A stretch of DNA of 64,000 bases from Janthinobacterium sp. UMAB-56 (GTDB taxonomy: Bacteria > Pseudomonadota > Gammaproteobacteria > Burkholderiales > Burkholderiaceae_D), in the NCBI RefSeq assembly GCF_900095265.1, contig NZ_LT607654.1:8110-72109 (forward strand), written 5' to 3'. How positions within the stretch are numbered: the stretch's first letter is position 1; the number at the start of each line of letters is the position of its first letter. The position numbers were made by a program, and so were the translations under genes. Shown here one piece after another: positions 35,721-45,015 of this stretch. The notes below the pieces were generated by a model. That model ran no database searches and had not been told where the DNA came from. It saw only the letters and a program-made list of their open reading frames with translations.

Positions 35721-37217
35721 ACCGAGCACCTTCCACCAGGTCGTGCCGATGATGGCAAAGATCAGCAATTCCACCACGCACATGATGAAGCCGACTCTCC
35801 ACCAGTTGCCCATCGTCACGAAACCGCTGCCGAAGATGATGGGCGAGGTACCCGTCGCATAGTGCGTCAGGGTCATCATGATGGCCGAGCCGGCCGTCAT
35901 CATCAGCATGAAGGGCACGTGGTATGCGGACGGAATCAGGTGCATGCCCACCGTCAGGAAGGCCAGCAGCATGGCGCTGATGTGGGCCGTCGTGCTGGCA
36001 AAGAAATAATGCGAGAAGACGAACACCAGCACCAGGACGGCGGCGATCGGCAGCCAGTCCATGCCGCTGGCGACGATGGCCGCATTCATGCCGGACGAGA
36101 ACCAGGCGATCACGCCCGTCTTGTTCAACTGCTCGGCCATCATGACCAGGGCGCCGAACCAAACGAGGGTATCCCAGGCGCTCTTTTCCGACAGCACGTC
36201 ATCCCAGTCGATGGTACCGGTGATGATCAGCACGAACAAGCCGACGAAGGCCACCACCGTCGCATCAAGCGAAAACGCGGGGCCGAACAGCATGGCAGGC
36301 ACGTTGGCCCACAGCAAGAGCAGCAAGGCGAAGGTGCCCAGCATGACTTTTTCCGGCGGCGACAGCGGACCCATGCTTTTCAGCTCCGCCTTGGCGTAGG
36401 TGACGGCGTCCGGCGTGGCTTTCAGTTCCGGCGGCGAGAGCCAGTAGATAATCAGGGGCATCACCAGCAGGCACACCAGGCCTGGCAGCAGCATGCACAG
36501 GGCCCAGGTGGTCCACGTCAGGTGGAAACTCTGGCCGCTGGCCTTGGCCACGAAGTCGACCACCAGGGGATTCGGCGCCGTGGCTGTCAGGAACATGGCT
36601 GAAGTGATGGGGTTGGCGTGGTAATTGACGAGGGCAAGGTACGTTCCCACTTTACCTTGCGTGCCCTTGGCCGGGTCCGAATCGAAGGCGTTGGCGATCG
36701 ATTTCATGACGGGGTGGACGATGCCGCCGCCGCGTGCCGTATTACTCGGCGTAAAGGGCGCCAGCACCAGTTCGCAAATTGCCAGGCCGTAGCCGATGCC
36801 CATGGTGCGCTTGCCCAGCAGGGAGATGAACAGCAGGCCGATGCGGCTGCCCAAGCCTGTCTTTTTCAGGCCGCGCGAAATCAGAATCGCCACGACAATC
36901 AGCCAGATCAATGGATTCGAGAAACTGCTGAGCGCATCCGTGATCGCGCCCTTGGACGAGGTCGACGTCACTTGTGACAATGACACGATGACGATCGCCA
37001 TCATGGCCATCACGCCGATCGGCATGACTTTCAGAATGATCGCCAGGATGGTGGTGAGGAAAATCGCCACCAGCCCCCAGGCCTTGGGCGTCAAGCCGTC
37101 CGGCGCCGGCAGCAATAGCATGCTCACCAGCAAGGCCGTGCAGATCAGGGCGGGGACGAGGCGGAAGGGGACGGCTTCCTTGAAATGCAGGAACATGTCG
37201 CGCACTGTTTTGTACAT
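35712..37217 (-). CDS. DASS-family sodium/dicarboxylate symporter
   Basis: 501 residues with about 12 membrane helices. The CitT/SLC13-type family is shown by SNTARGGGIVHPV, NPITSAMFLTATAPNPLVVDF and the C-terminal TGTSPIIFGSGFVTMGNWWRVGF. It would take up 2-oxoglutarate, malate or a similar dicarboxylate, or exchange it with tartrate. ATG 37217 with GAAAGG upstream; the frame is open to 37907 as a shadow of the next gene. Confidence 0.9.
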   Translation of the reverse strand: MYKTVRDMFLHFKEAVPFRLVPALICTALLVSMLLLPAPDGLTPKAWGLVAIFLTTILAIILKVMPIGVMAMMAIVIVSLSQVTSTSSKGAITDALSSFSNPLIWLIVVAILISRGLKKTGLGSRIGLLFISLLGKRTMGIGYGLAICELVLAPFTPSNTARGGGIVHPVMKSIANAFDSDPAKGTQGKVGTYLALVNYHANPITSAMFLTATAPNPLVVDFVAKASGQSFHLTWTTWALCMLLPGLVCLLVMPLIIYWLSPPELKATPDAVTYAKAELKSMGPLSPPEKVMLGTFALLLLLWANVPAMLFGPAFSLDATVVAFVGLFVLIITGTIDWDDVLSEKSAWDTLVWFGALVMMAEQLNKTGVIAWFSSGMNAAIVASGMDWLPIAAVLVLVFVFSHYFFASTTAHISAMLLAFLTVGMHLIPSAYHVPFMLMMTAGSAIMMTLTHYATGTSPIIFGSGFVTMGNWWRVGFIMCVVELLIFAIIGTTWWKVLGYW

Positions 37218-37463
37218 CTTTATTACCTTTCGCTGTGGGTCAGGCATCCTGGCGGTCGGAATCGTGCACGCAGATTCCTGGGCTGGCAGGCACAAGAAGC
37301 GCGCCTGCTGGATGACAGATGCCCAACAATTCTGTTCGGAAATATCATACACGCAAGGCGGCCCGTCCCCGGTGCCATTCGGCGCGGCATTCCCTGCAAT
37401 TGCAAAATCGTTGACCTGCGAGCGACATGTGTCGCATAATCGCCCCTCATGTCGCCTAAGCCA

Positions 37464-38609
37464 ATGAGGAAGCCATTGCAAGCACGCAACCATCATATCG
37501 ACGCCCTGCGCGGCGTGGCCATCCTGTGCGTGCTGCTGCTGCACTTTGCCCTCGCCTACGGCCTGAAGAACAGCCCGCTCGAAATCCTGCCCTCCTGGCT
37601 GCTGCGTGCCGCCTATCAGGGCAATTACGGCGTGACCATGTTTTTCGTTATTTCCGGCTACCTGATCACCTCGACTTCGCTGCACCGCTGGGGCGACCTG
37701 GCGCGCATCGACCTGGCGGCGTTCTACCTCTACCGCATCGCCCGCCTGCTGCCATCGCTGCTGCTGGCCCTGTCCATCATCGTGCTGCTGGGCGTGCTGG
37801 ACGTGCCCTTCTTTGCCAATTCGGACGGCGGCAAGGACTTGCCAGCCAGCTATTTCATCATCGCCATCGCTTCCGTGCTGACCTTCTGGCACAACGTGCT
37901 GATGCAAAGCGCCGGCTATTTTAATTACTGCCTGAACGTGTACTGGTCGCTATCGGTCGAGGAAATGTTTTACTTGCTGCTGCCGTTGTCGTGCCGCATC
38001 CTGCGCCGGCGCCACTGGATCATGCTGCTGTGCGGCGCTGCCATCGTGGCCGGGCCCGCCTACCGCAGCCTCCATGCAGACAACGAGATTGACTTCATGT
38101 ACGGCTACCTTGCCTGTTTCGACGCCATCGCCATCGGCTGCCTGACGGCCCTGCTGACGCAACATTGGCAGCCGGGGCCGCGCGTCGGGCAACTCTTGCG
38201 CTGGGCAGCGGGCCTGGTCGTGGCGGCCCTGTACGTGCGCGGCATCGGCGGACATGAAGTCTTTGGCTTCAGCGCGATCGCGCTGGCCAGCGCCGCCTTC
38301 ATCGTGGGCGCCACGGCCGGACAGGGCCACCCAGGCCCGCTGCAATGGCTGGGACGGCACAGCTATGAGCTGTACCTGTTCCATATCATCGTGCTGGCCA
38401 CCATGCGCAATCTGGTCGACAAGGCGGGCCTGGGCTACGCGGAGCGCCTGCCGTGGCTGGCGCTCTTCCTGGCTGCGACCGCGCTGGCGGCCGCCGTCGT
38501 CGCCCGCTGGGTGTCCGAACCGGCCAATACCACCTTGCGCCGTCGCTTCCGGGGCGCCGCCACGGCCGCGTCTGCAAGCGCGGGCCGCAGCCCTGGAGCG
38601 GCCCCTTGA
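37464..38609 (+). CDS. Acyltransferase-3 family membrane protein
   Basis: 381 residues with about ten membrane helices. N-terminal motif HHIDALRGVAILCVLLLHF, including the conserved catalytic His in RNHHIDALRGVAI/LHF, and FFVISGYLI typical of OafA-like acyltransferases, which acetylate cell-surface polysaccharides. An upstream in-frame ATG at 37449 is also possible. No polysaccharide genes adjoin it, so the substrate is unknown. Divergent from the DASS symporter. Confidence 0.88.
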   Translation: MRKPLQARNHHIDALRGVAILCVLLLHFALAYGLKNSPLEILPSWLLRAAYQGNYGVTMFFVISGYLITSTSLHRWGDLARIDLAAFYLYRIARLLPSLLLALSIIVLLGVLDVPFFANSDGGKDLPASYFIIAIASVLTFWHNVLMQSAGYFNYCLNVYWSLSVEEMFYLLLPLSCRILRRRHWIMLLCGAAIVAGPAYRSLHADNEIDFMYGYLACFDAIAIGCLTALLTQHWQPGPRVGQLLRWAAGLVVAALYVRGIGGHEVFGFSAIALASAAFIVGATAGQGHPGPLQWLGRHSYELYLFHIIVLATMRNLVDKAGLGYAERLPWLALFLAATALAAAVVARWVSEPANTTLRRRFRGAATAASASAGRSPGAAP

Positions 38610-38842
38610 AAAGTGAGCCAGGTCAAGCGCGCGCATCTCCACGGCCCGTTTTCCGGGCAAATTCCAGCCCGTTCTTGCCATCCGCACTATAATGTCGGCA
38701 CCGCGTGCGGCAGCAATGGCGGCGATAGACGGTAACAATTTCATGTGCAGGCCGGTACAATAGCGTCTGGGCCTCCACAGGGTTTCACTTTTGCCAGCAG
38801 TTGCCAGCAACTAACCATTTTTTTGACCAGCCAACAAACACT

Positions 38843-39616
38843 ATGAGTTCGATGAATGAAGAGCGCGTATTAAGCGTGCACCACTGGACGGATACCCTGT
38901 TCTCCTTTACCACCACGCGCGACCCGTCGCTGCGTTTCTCGAATGGCCATTTCACCATGATCGGCCTGCGCGTCGATGGCAAGCCTTTGCTGCGCGCCTA
39001 CAGTATCGCCAGCGCCAATTACGAAGACCATCTGGAATTTTTCAGCATCAAGGTGCCGGGCGGCCCCCTGACGTCGCGTTTGCAACACTTGCAAGTGGGC
39101 GATACCGTCATCGTCGGCCGCAAGCCGACGGGCACTCTGGTGTCCGACTACCTGCTGCCAGGCAAGCGCCTGTACATGCTGTCGACGGGCACGGGCCTGG
39201 CGCCTTTCCTCAGCATCGTGCGCGATCCCGACATCTACGAGCGCTTCGACCAACTGATCCTCGTGCATGGCGTGCGCCAGGTCGACGAACTGGCCTACCA
39301 AGAGCTGCTGGAAGAACACCTGCCGAAGCATGAATTCCTGGGCGAAATGGTCAGCGACAAGCTGCGCTACTACCCGACCGTGACGCGCGAAGACTTCCGC
39401 AACATGGGCCGTATTACGGCACTGATCGAGAACGGCAAGCTGGCCGCAGACCTGGGCTTGCCGGAGCTGAACCCGGCCGAAGACCGCGTGATGATCTGCG
39501 GCAGCTCGGACATGCTGCGCGACCTGAAAGAAATGCTGGAAGCGCGTGGTTTCAAGGAAGGTAATACCTCGACGCCTGGCGACTTCGTGGTCGAGCGCGC
39601 GTTCGCCGAGAAGTAA
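38843..39616 (+). CDS. fpr: Ferredoxin--NADP reductase
   Basis: 257 residues from MSSMNEERVLSVHHW. FAD-binding RAYSIAS, NADP-binding STGTGLAPFLSIVRDP and MICGSSDMLRDL, and a Phe/Glu-Lys-rich end (VVERAFAEK) identify the bacterial subclass-I FPR, which passes electrons between NADPH and ferredoxin or flavodoxin in stress defence. The frame starts at 38801 but the upstream residues are unlike the family. A rho-independent terminator follows. Confidence 0.93.
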   Translation: MSSMNEERVLSVHHWTDTLFSFTTTRDPSLRFSNGHFTMIGLRVDGKPLLRAYSIASANYEDHLEFFSIKVPGGPLTSRLQHLQVGDTVIVGRKPTGTLVSDYLLPGKRLYMLSTGTGLAPFLSIVRDPDIYERFDQLILVHGVRQVDELAYQELLEEHLPKHEFLGEMVSDKLRYYPTVTREDFRNMGRITALIENGKLAADLGLPELNPAEDRVMICGSSDMLRDLKEMLEARGFKEGNTSTPGDFVVERAFAEK

Positions 39617-39632
39617 TCCGCATCGCCCCTGA

Positions 39633-39674
39633 GGCCCGGTGCCGCTGCTTCCTGCGGCGGCAGCGGGCCTTTTT
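39633..39674 (+). terminator. Rho-independent terminator of fpr
   Basis: GGCCCG...CGGGCC with an inner GCCGC/GCGGC stem and a TTTTT run after 39669, 17 bases after the fpr stop. Confidence 0.8.
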
Positions 39675-39949
39675 CATTGGTGCTTCAACGGCCTGGCTGC
39701 GCGCGCCGTTTGTTCCAGATCAACATGACAATTTCAGCACCGCTCCTGTCGCACGCGGCATGGCCCGCGTGAATGCGGCTGTAGCCAACTTCCTGCCCAT
39801 GCTCGGAAAGGATCAGCAGCGAAGCGGCGCGTACCCTCATTTCACCTGCGCTCCTGACAGAAATTGTCAGTACTCTTTAGTATGCTTTCGGCACCAGCAG
39901 GCTAGCCAGCCTGCAATAATAATCCCTCCAACTGCGACAGGACTTATTC

Positions 39950-40531
39950 ATGACACGTGCCATCACCATTCTGACCGAGAACTTTGCCGATTGGGAAACC
40001 GCCCTGATCAATTCCACGGCGCGCCTGTACTACGGCTTTTACACGCAGTTCGCCACCCCGGGCGGCTTGCCCGTCACCTCGTCCGGCGGCATGTTGGTCA
40101 CGCCACAACTGGCGCTGGAAGATATTGCGCTCGATGATCTCGACTTGCTGATGGTGTGTGGCGGCAGCCACTGGCAAAGCGGCAAGGCTCCCGACCTGGG
40201 CCCCTTGCTGCGCGCCGCGCGCGACAAGGGTGTGGTGCTGGCCGGCATTTGCGACGGCACGCGCGTGCTGGCGCAGGCAGGCGTGCTCGACACTGTGCGC
40301 CACACCTCCAATTGCGCCGACAACCTCAGTAAGGTCGGCTATGCGGGTGCCGCCCTGTACCAGGACGTGCCCTGGGCTGTGGCCGACCAGCGCATCATCA
40401 CGGCGCCAGGCACGGCGCCCGTCACCTTCACAAAGGAAGTCTTGCGCGCCCTGGGCATAGACGACGAAAATCTGGCCGCCTACCTGGCCTTGCATGGGGC
40501 CGAGCACGGCAAGGCTACGGCAGCCCGCTAG
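39950..40531 (+). CDS. DJ-1/PfpI-family protein
   Basis: 193 residues, class-I glutamine-amidotransferase-like fold. The nucleophile elbow is AGICDGTRVLA with the conserved Cys; HTSN follows, a motif of the DJ-1/PfpI branch. The family covers chaperones, proteases and glyoxalases, so no reaction is given. It converges with the serine hydrolase; their stop codons overlap by 4 bases. Confidence 0.85.
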   Translation: MTRAITILTENFADWETALINSTARLYYGFYTQFATPGGLPVTSSGGMLVTPQLALEDIALDDLDLLMVCGGSHWQSGKAPDLGPLLRAARDKGVVLAGICDGTRVLAQAGVLDTVRHTSNCADNLSKVGYAGAALYQDVPWAVADQRIITAPGTAPVTFTKEVLRALGIDDENLAAYLALHGAEHGKATAAR

Positions 40532-42003
40532 TCAGCGCCCAGCACCCGCAAGCGCGCCACGGCATGCTTGTTGCCCGGGTCGAGTTCCAGCGAACGGCGG
40601 TAATGCGTGACGGCCAGCGACTTTGCGCCGTCCGCCTCGTACGCTTCGGCCAGGCTGTCGTAGCCATTCGCGCCTTGCGGATACAGCTGCACACCCAACT
40701 GGAAGACGGCAATAGCCTGTTTCGGCTGCTGCCGGCCCAGCAGGCGATAGCCCCAGGCATTCAAGTCGCCTTCGGTGGGCGCCGACAGCCCATGCTGGTG
40801 CCGGATGGCAACCAGTTTCTGCTCCAGTCCGTCGAAACCGCCGCTGGACGTGCTTTGCCGCAGCAGGTGCGCGGCATACGCACCGCCGCGCTGCTGGCGC
40901 AGGGCGGGAATGTAAAAGCCGGCGATGCTATCGATCAACTGTTCCGGTTGGCCGCCGGCCAGGTTGCTCAGGATGATGACGGCCAGGTCATCGTCCGGAT
41001 ACACATAAAAGGCCGAGCGGGCACCGCCGATGCCAGCCACGGCGCGGTGGCCATCGCGGCCGATGGTGGGCCAGCCCAGCGCCCACGGCGCCGGCTTGCC
41101 GTCATTCAAGCTGGTCGGCTGCCATAGCCGTGCCACGCGGGCGGGCGCCAGCAAGCGCCCCGCTTGCAGCGCGATGAGCCAGTTCGCCAGTTCGTCCACA
41201 TTGCTGTTGATGCCGGCACCGGCGCGCAAGAACACGGGGAAATCTTCGATGACGTTGCGGTAGCCCTTGCCGCCCCGGTCCAGCACGTAAGAACTGGCCT
41301 TGTTGGCGACCACGTCCTTCGCATCGCCAAAGCCGCTGTGCGGCATGCCCGCCACGTCAAACTGCCGGTGCTGGACAAAGGTGGTGAAGGGCTGGCCGCC
41401 TTGCAGCTCGATCAATTTCGCCAGCAACACATAATTGGTCTGGTTGTAGCGGTAGCGCTCGCCTGGCTGGGCTTCCACAGGCAGCACCTGCACGGCGGTC
41501 CACGCCGCGTCGGCGTCATCCGGCTGCGGCCCCACCAGCTTGCCGCTGCGCTGGTCCAGCACATCGGGCAAGCCCGAGGTATGGTTGAGCAATTGCGTCA
41601 CTGTCACGCCTTGCCAGGCTGCTGGCAGCCCCGTCAGATACCGGTCGATGGGCGCCGCCAGGTCGATCTTGCCCTGCTGTACCAGCTGCATCACGGCCAC
41701 GCCCGCAAACGCTTTCGTCGCCGAATTGATGGAAAACAGGCTGGCGTCCGTCACAGGCACCCGGTATTGCAGGCTGGCCAGGCCAAAATTGCGTTTTAGT
41801 ACGACCTTGCCACGCTGTATTACGGCCAGTTGCAATCCTGGAATCTGGCGCTCCTGCATTTCGCTGCGCACGAAGGCGGCAATCTCCTGTTCCACGCGCG
41901 ACGCCTGCGACTGGCTGGTCGGGGCGGCAGCGGCGGCAATGACGCCAGCGGGGACGGCGGCAAACGCCATGAGAAGCAGGACGGATGGGAGGCGTGGGTT
42001 CAA
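40528..42003 (-). CDS. Secreted beta-lactamase-like serine hydrolase with C-terminal repeat domain
   Basis: 491 residues with a signal peptide (MNPRLPSVLLLMAFAAVPAGVIA). A class-C beta-lactamase fold: SxxK as SATK, YxN as YNQTN, and a late HxG-type site. The last 110 residues look like a TPR-type helical tail (GDLNAWGYRLLGRQQPKQAIAVFQLGVQLYPQGANGYDSLAEAY). Such proteins are esterases or D-aminopeptidases more often than antibiotic-degrading enzymes. Periplasmic or extracellular. Confidence 0.85.
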   Translation of the reverse strand: MNPRLPSVLLLMAFAAVPAGVIAAAAAPTSQSQASRVEQEIAAFVRSEMQERQIPGLQLAVIQRGKVVLKRNFGLASLQYRVPVTDASLFSINSATKAFAGVAVMQLVQQGKIDLAAPIDRYLTGLPAAWQGVTVTQLLNHTSGLPDVLDQRSGKLVGPQPDDADAAWTAVQVLPVEAQPGERYRYNQTNYVLLAKLIELQGGQPFTTFVQHRQFDVAGMPHSGFGDAKDVVANKASSYVLDRGGKGYRNVIEDFPVFLRAGAGINSNVDELANWLIALQAGRLLAPARVARLWQPTSLNDGKPAPWALGWPTIGRDGHRAVAGIGGARSAFYVYPDDDLAVIILSNLAGGQPEQLIDSIAGFYIPALRQQRGGAYAAHLLRQSTSSGGFDGLEQKLVAIRHQHGLSAPTEGDLNAWGYRLLGRQQPKQAIAVFQLGVQLYPQGANGYDSLAEAYEADGAKSLAVTHYRRSLELDPGNKHAVARLRVLGAD

Positions 42004-42088
42004 GATGCAGCTTTCGACAGTTGAAAACGGAATCGCAGCATCCCATACCTATTTGTCAACGTCAACGACAATCTTGCCGGTTATACAC

Positions 42089-42418
42089 TTACTCGTCCAG
42101 CCACACGTCTTCATAGCCTTCCCTGTCGAGGATAAACTTGGCGCCGCTGGGCAAAGCCAGGTAATCGACCACCTGCGGCAGCATCTCGTGCAGGTGCTCG
42201 GCATGCAGGGCCTGGTAAAAGCCGCTTGCATCGTCGTGTTCGCCACAGTGGATGAACCAGCTGATGGTGCCGTTTTCCGGTAGCACGATGCGCGTGCCGT
42301 AGATGGGCGACTGCGCCAGGCTGCCGATGGCCAGTGCCACCATGGGCTCCGGCGCCTGCGCCGGAAAGCCGAATCTGTCGCAGATGCGCTGTTGTGTTTC
42401 GCTGATCAGTTCAGTCAT
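42089..42418 (-). CDS. Imm33-like (DUF2185) immunity-type protein
   Basis: 109 residues from the ATG at 42418. The C-terminal pattern FHCGEH(D)D...FYQALHAEHL...LPQVVDYLALPSGAKFILDREGYEDVWLDE is characteristic of Imm33/DUF2185. In other genomes such proteins neutralise polymorphic toxins. No toxin gene is in the window; it follows a 126-residue gene of unknown family by 7 bases. The function here is inferred by family only. Confidence 0.65.
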   Translation of the reverse strand: MTELISETQQRICDRFGFPAQAPEPMVALAIGSLAQSPIYGTRIVLPENGTISWFIHCGEHDDASGFYQALHAEHLHEMLPQVVDYLALPSGAKFILDREGYEDVWLDE

Positions 42419-42425
42419 GCTGTTC

Positions 42426-42806
42426 TCAGGAGCCGATGTATCGATAATGGAGGCGCAGTGCGCCATCGTGGCCGGACATTTCCAGGTGCAAGGTCGCTTC
42501 GCCTGGCTTGCCATCGGCCAGCATGATGCATTCCAGGCCCAGCGGTCCGGCATCGGTGGCATACACATCGACGGCGGGACGCCCGCCCTTGCCTGGCACG
42601 AAGGCGAGTGCCAGCGGCGCCAGGGACAGCGCCTGGTTCGCCGCAAAATAGCTGTCAAGCATGTCGACGACCTCCCCGGCAACGCCCGGCGACAAGCACC
42701 AGTCGCGTTGCAGCGCAACAGGATCGCGCAGGTCCAGCGTTTGCACGAAGGCTGCCGCCTGCGCGTACGCCTGTTGCCGCAGGCTATCGCTAACGCTCAT
42801 TTCCAT
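42426..42806 (-). CDS. Unknown small protein paired with the Imm33-like gene
   Basis: 126 residues from ATG 42806 (GGAG seven bases upstream); M at 42800 also possible. Mixed alpha/beta, no signal peptide, no recognisable motif. Seven bases separate it from the Imm33-like gene on the same strand, so the two are probably one operon. It could be another immunity-type protein or a short effector partner. Family not recognised. Confidence 0.6.
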   Translation of the reverse strand: MEMSVSDSLRQQAYAQAAAFVQTLDLRDPVALQRDWCLSPGVAGEVVDMLDSYFAANQALSLAPLALAFVPGKGGRPAVDVYATDAGPLGLECIMLADGKPGEATLHLEMSGHDGALRLHYRYIGS

Positions 42807-42930
42807 CCTGCATCTCCTCTCTTGTGAACAAGCGCCATTATAGTGTGCGACCTGGTGGGTGGGCCACTGTCGCACTGTCGCCATCACAGCAGTTGCATGA
42901 CAGTACGGCAACCATATAGAGTAGGCCACA

Positions 42931-43332
42931 ATGAAAAAAACCTACCACGGCAGTTGCCACTGCGGCAGCGTACGCTTCGCAGCCGAGATCGACCTGGCTG
43001 CCGCGACCCTGCGCTGCAATTGCTCGTATTGCCTGAAAATACGCTGCTGGGCCAGCCTTGTGCCGCCCACGGCCTTCCGCCTGCTGACCGGCGAAGCGGC
43101 CTTGAGCGAATATCGCTTCGGCGCCGGGCGCGAACGCCACTATTTTTGCCGCCACTGCGGCGTGCGGCCGTTCGGGCGCGGCGATTCGCCCCGCAGCGGC
43201 CCGTTTGTCGGCATCGGTGTCAACTGCCTCGACGACGCGTCGGTGGACGAACTGGCCCGGGTGCCCGTCACCTTCGTCGATGGCTGGCATGACGACTGGG
43301 ACAGGCCGCCACAGGAAACGCGGCATCTGTAA
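42931..43332 (+). CDS. GFA-family (CENP-V/glutathione-dependent formaldehyde-activating) protein
   Basis: 133 residues with the zinc-binding set CHCGSV, CNCSYC and CRHCGVRPF. The family folds as a beta-tent that binds zinc and glutathione; the reaction of most members is unknown. ATG at 42931 with AGTAGG upstream. Divergent from the small paired genes. Confidence 0.88.
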   Translation: MKKTYHGSCHCGSVRFAAEIDLAAATLRCNCSYCLKIRCWASLVPPTAFRLLTGEAALSEYRFGAGRERHYFCRHCGVRPFGRGDSPRSGPFVGIGVNCLDDASVDELARVPVTFVDGWHDDWDRPPQETRHL

Positions 43333-43396
43333 ATAATGTCATGTAGAAATGGTTATCACGCACCACGGAGTTTTCCTACGTGGCGACAGGGAGTGT

Positions 43397-43532
43397 CCCT
43401 ATGGTTAAGCCAGCGTCCGACAGCGAGAATGGGCGTAACGGTGACACGTGGCGCCGGAGGCCAGGCAGGAGCATCTTTAATCCATCCTTACGCCAACCTT
43501 GGTGCGGATGATGACGCAGACTAACCATAGGG
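43397..43532 (+). repeat. Long-range inverted repeat in the leader of the disordered-protein gene
   Basis: CCCTATGGTTA (43397-43407) and TAACCATAGGG (43522-43532) are perfect 11-bp complements. A nested GGCGTAA/TTACGCC pair and small local hairpins fold between them. The whole may form a multi-stem leader RNA ending ten bases before the start codon. Confidence 0.55.
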
Positions 43533-43541
43533 GTAACGATC

Positions 43542-43853
43542 ATGACTTCAAACAGCGACGACAAAAGCGGTAAGCAGTCGGACAAACAGCAAGCGGACAA
43601 CCAGCAGTCGGACAAGCAGTCCGGCACCCGCCAGTCATCGGAGCGACTCCCGGGAGGCAAGCAAGAGCAGCATGATGACGCAGGCCGCCAAAGCAACAAG
43701 AATGACGGCGACAAGCAATCCGGTTCGCAACAATCGGGACTAGGCAGGAACGCCAGCGAACAATCGGGTTCCGGCACCGGTTCGCGTAGCGGCGCGCATG
43801 AGAAGCCTATGGAAACGGGACGTCAAAGTCACAAAAATGATGACAAATCCTGA
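43542..43853 (+). CDS. Small intrinsically disordered hydrophilic protein
   Basis: 103 residues built mostly from Ser, Gln, Asp, Lys and Gly (SGKQSDKQQADNQQSDKQSG), with no signal peptide and no hydrophobic core. Repetition of (S/Q)DKQ and related motifs. Such proteins can act as stress protectants, but nothing in the sequence proves that. AGGGG lies upstream of ATG 43542. The 136-base leader is highly structured. No family recognised. Confidence 0.7.
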   Translation: MTSNSDDKSGKQSDKQQADNQQSDKQSGTRQSSERLPGGKQEQHDDAGRQSNKNDGDKQSGSQQSGLGRNASEQSGSGTGSRSGAHEKPMETGRQSHKNDDKS

Positions 43854-43901
43854 TCGCCAGGTCGTGTGATTGCCGGCAAATATGCCGGGACTCCGCTGCA
43901 G

Positions 43902-43936
43902 CATGGGCCGGTACGCCAGTACCGTGTCGGCCCATG
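43902..43936. repeat. Hairpin with nested dyads after the disordered-protein gene
   Basis: CATGGGCCG (43902-43910) pairs with CGGCCCATG (43928-43936); inside it CGGTAC-GCCA-GTACCG (43909-43924) also pairs. A CCGGCA-aata-TGCCGG hairpin lies just upstream. Possibly a terminator without a T-run. Confidence 0.5.
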
Positions 43937-44034
43937 ATGACTGCACGGCCAGGCCCGCCCTTTCATGAACGGTGCTACAGGCGACGTGCGAAAGGCCGTT
44001 GTCTGGATCGGCATTCTGGGCGATAATTACGCCC

Positions 44035-44283
44035 ATGAACGATACCACTACCTTACCCCCATTGCCCGATCGCCTGTCGATCGACCCTAGCAGCCCCTAC
44101 CACGTTGCAGCCGTGTTCGAGAACGACGTCGGCATCCGCTTCAACGACAAGGAACGTCTTGACGTGGAAGAATATTGCATCAGCGAACGCTGGATCAAGG
44201 TCGCTTCCACCAAGTCGCTGGACCGCCGCGGCCGTCCGCTGCAGATCAAGCTGAAGGGCAAAGTCGAAGCGTTTTACCGCTAA
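44035..44283 (+). CDS. DUF3297 family protein
   Basis: 82 residues, the usual size, starting MNDTTTLPPLPDRLSIDPSSP. Motifs VGIRFNDKERLDVEEYCISE and RRGRPLQIKLKGKVEAFYR match DUF3297, whose role is unknown. The open frame reaches 43972, but the family start is at 44035. A good rho-independent terminator follows within 22 bases, so it is monocistronic or the end of a unit. Confidence 0.88.
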   Translation: MNDTTTLPPLPDRLSIDPSSPYHVAAVFENDVGIRFNDKERLDVEEYCISERWIKVASTKSLDRRGRPLQIKLKGKVEAFYR

Positions 44284-44304
44284 GCAACACATGTAATGTC
44301 ATCG

Positions 44305-44329
44305 AGGCCGATTTCCATCGGCCTTTTTT
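44305..44329 (+). terminator. Rho-independent terminator
   Basis: AGGCCGAT-TTCC-ATCGGCCT followed by a T-run, 22 bases after the DUF3297 stop. It also lies before the converging lipoprotein gene. Confidence 0.9.
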
Positions 44330-44361
44330 ACGTCTGCCAGTATTGCTCAGCCACGTAGCGA

Positions 44362-45015
44362 TCAAGCCGCCGGCGGCGGCTGGAAGGCGCAAAAGCCCGG
44401 CCACTGGTCGCGGCTGTCGCACACTTTCAGGCAGCCTTTATTATCCTTGAACGTGGCGACAACCTTGATGGGGAAGCCATATTTTGGCGTGGTGGCCAGG
44501 AAGGCGGACGGGCAGCTTTTCTCGTTGCTGAAGCGGAAAGTGATCTCTTCGCGGCGGTCCTTGCGTGCAAATTCCAGCATGAAGGTTTCATTGCTGTTCC
44601 ATTGCGCCTTGCCAGGCACGCGGAAGCGGTAGCGCGGACTGCCCGGCTGCTGGCCTTCGAGTTTCAGGCCGAAGACGCGGCTGCTGGCCGTGGCCGTCTC
44701 GACCTTGGCAAGCGGATACGCGATGGCAAAGATATACGTACCGGCAAAACCCTGGTCGAAGCCGAGTCCCTTCTGGTAGAACGGCACGACGATATGCGGC
44801 GCGCCCGAGTATTCCAGGCTGCCATCGGCACGGGCCGAGCTGCGCGACGTCAGCTTGTCATCGGGCGCTTGCCCGAAGACCACGTCCAGTTCCAGCAAGG
44901 CTTGTTGCTTGTCGATATCTTGTGCCAGATAATCCTTGGGGAACATTTCGCCGTGCACGCAGCCGGCCAGCAAGGAGGCGGCGAGGCAGCCGGCGAGGAG
45001 TTTGGGTCTTGTCAT
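44362..45015 (-). CDS. Lipoprotein of unknown function
   Basis: 217 residues from MTRPKLLAGCLAAS; the lipobox LLAGC marks lipid attachment after the signal peptide. The body has several beta-type segments (VETATASSRVFGLKLEGQ, RYRFRVPGKAQW) and three cysteines near the end. It overlaps the upstream secreted protein gene (ATGA-type junction at 45012-45015), so both are translated together. No family recognised. Confidence 0.7.
   Translation of the reverse strand: MTRPKLLAGCLAASLLAGCVHGEMFPKDYLAQDIDKQQALLELDVVFGQAPDDKLTSRSSARADGSLEYSGAPHIVVPFYQKGLGFDQGFAGTYIFAIAYPLAKVETATASSRVFGLKLEGQQPGSPRYRFRVPGKAQWNSNETFMLEFARKDRREEITFRFSNEKSCPSAFLATTPKYGFPIKVVATFKDNKGCLKVCDSRDQWPGFCAFQPPPAA

Noticed and set aside
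35307-36602. 431-codon plus-strand ORF as an intact gene
   Set aside because: Only the first 135 codons look coding; the remainder is antisense to a clear DASS transporter.
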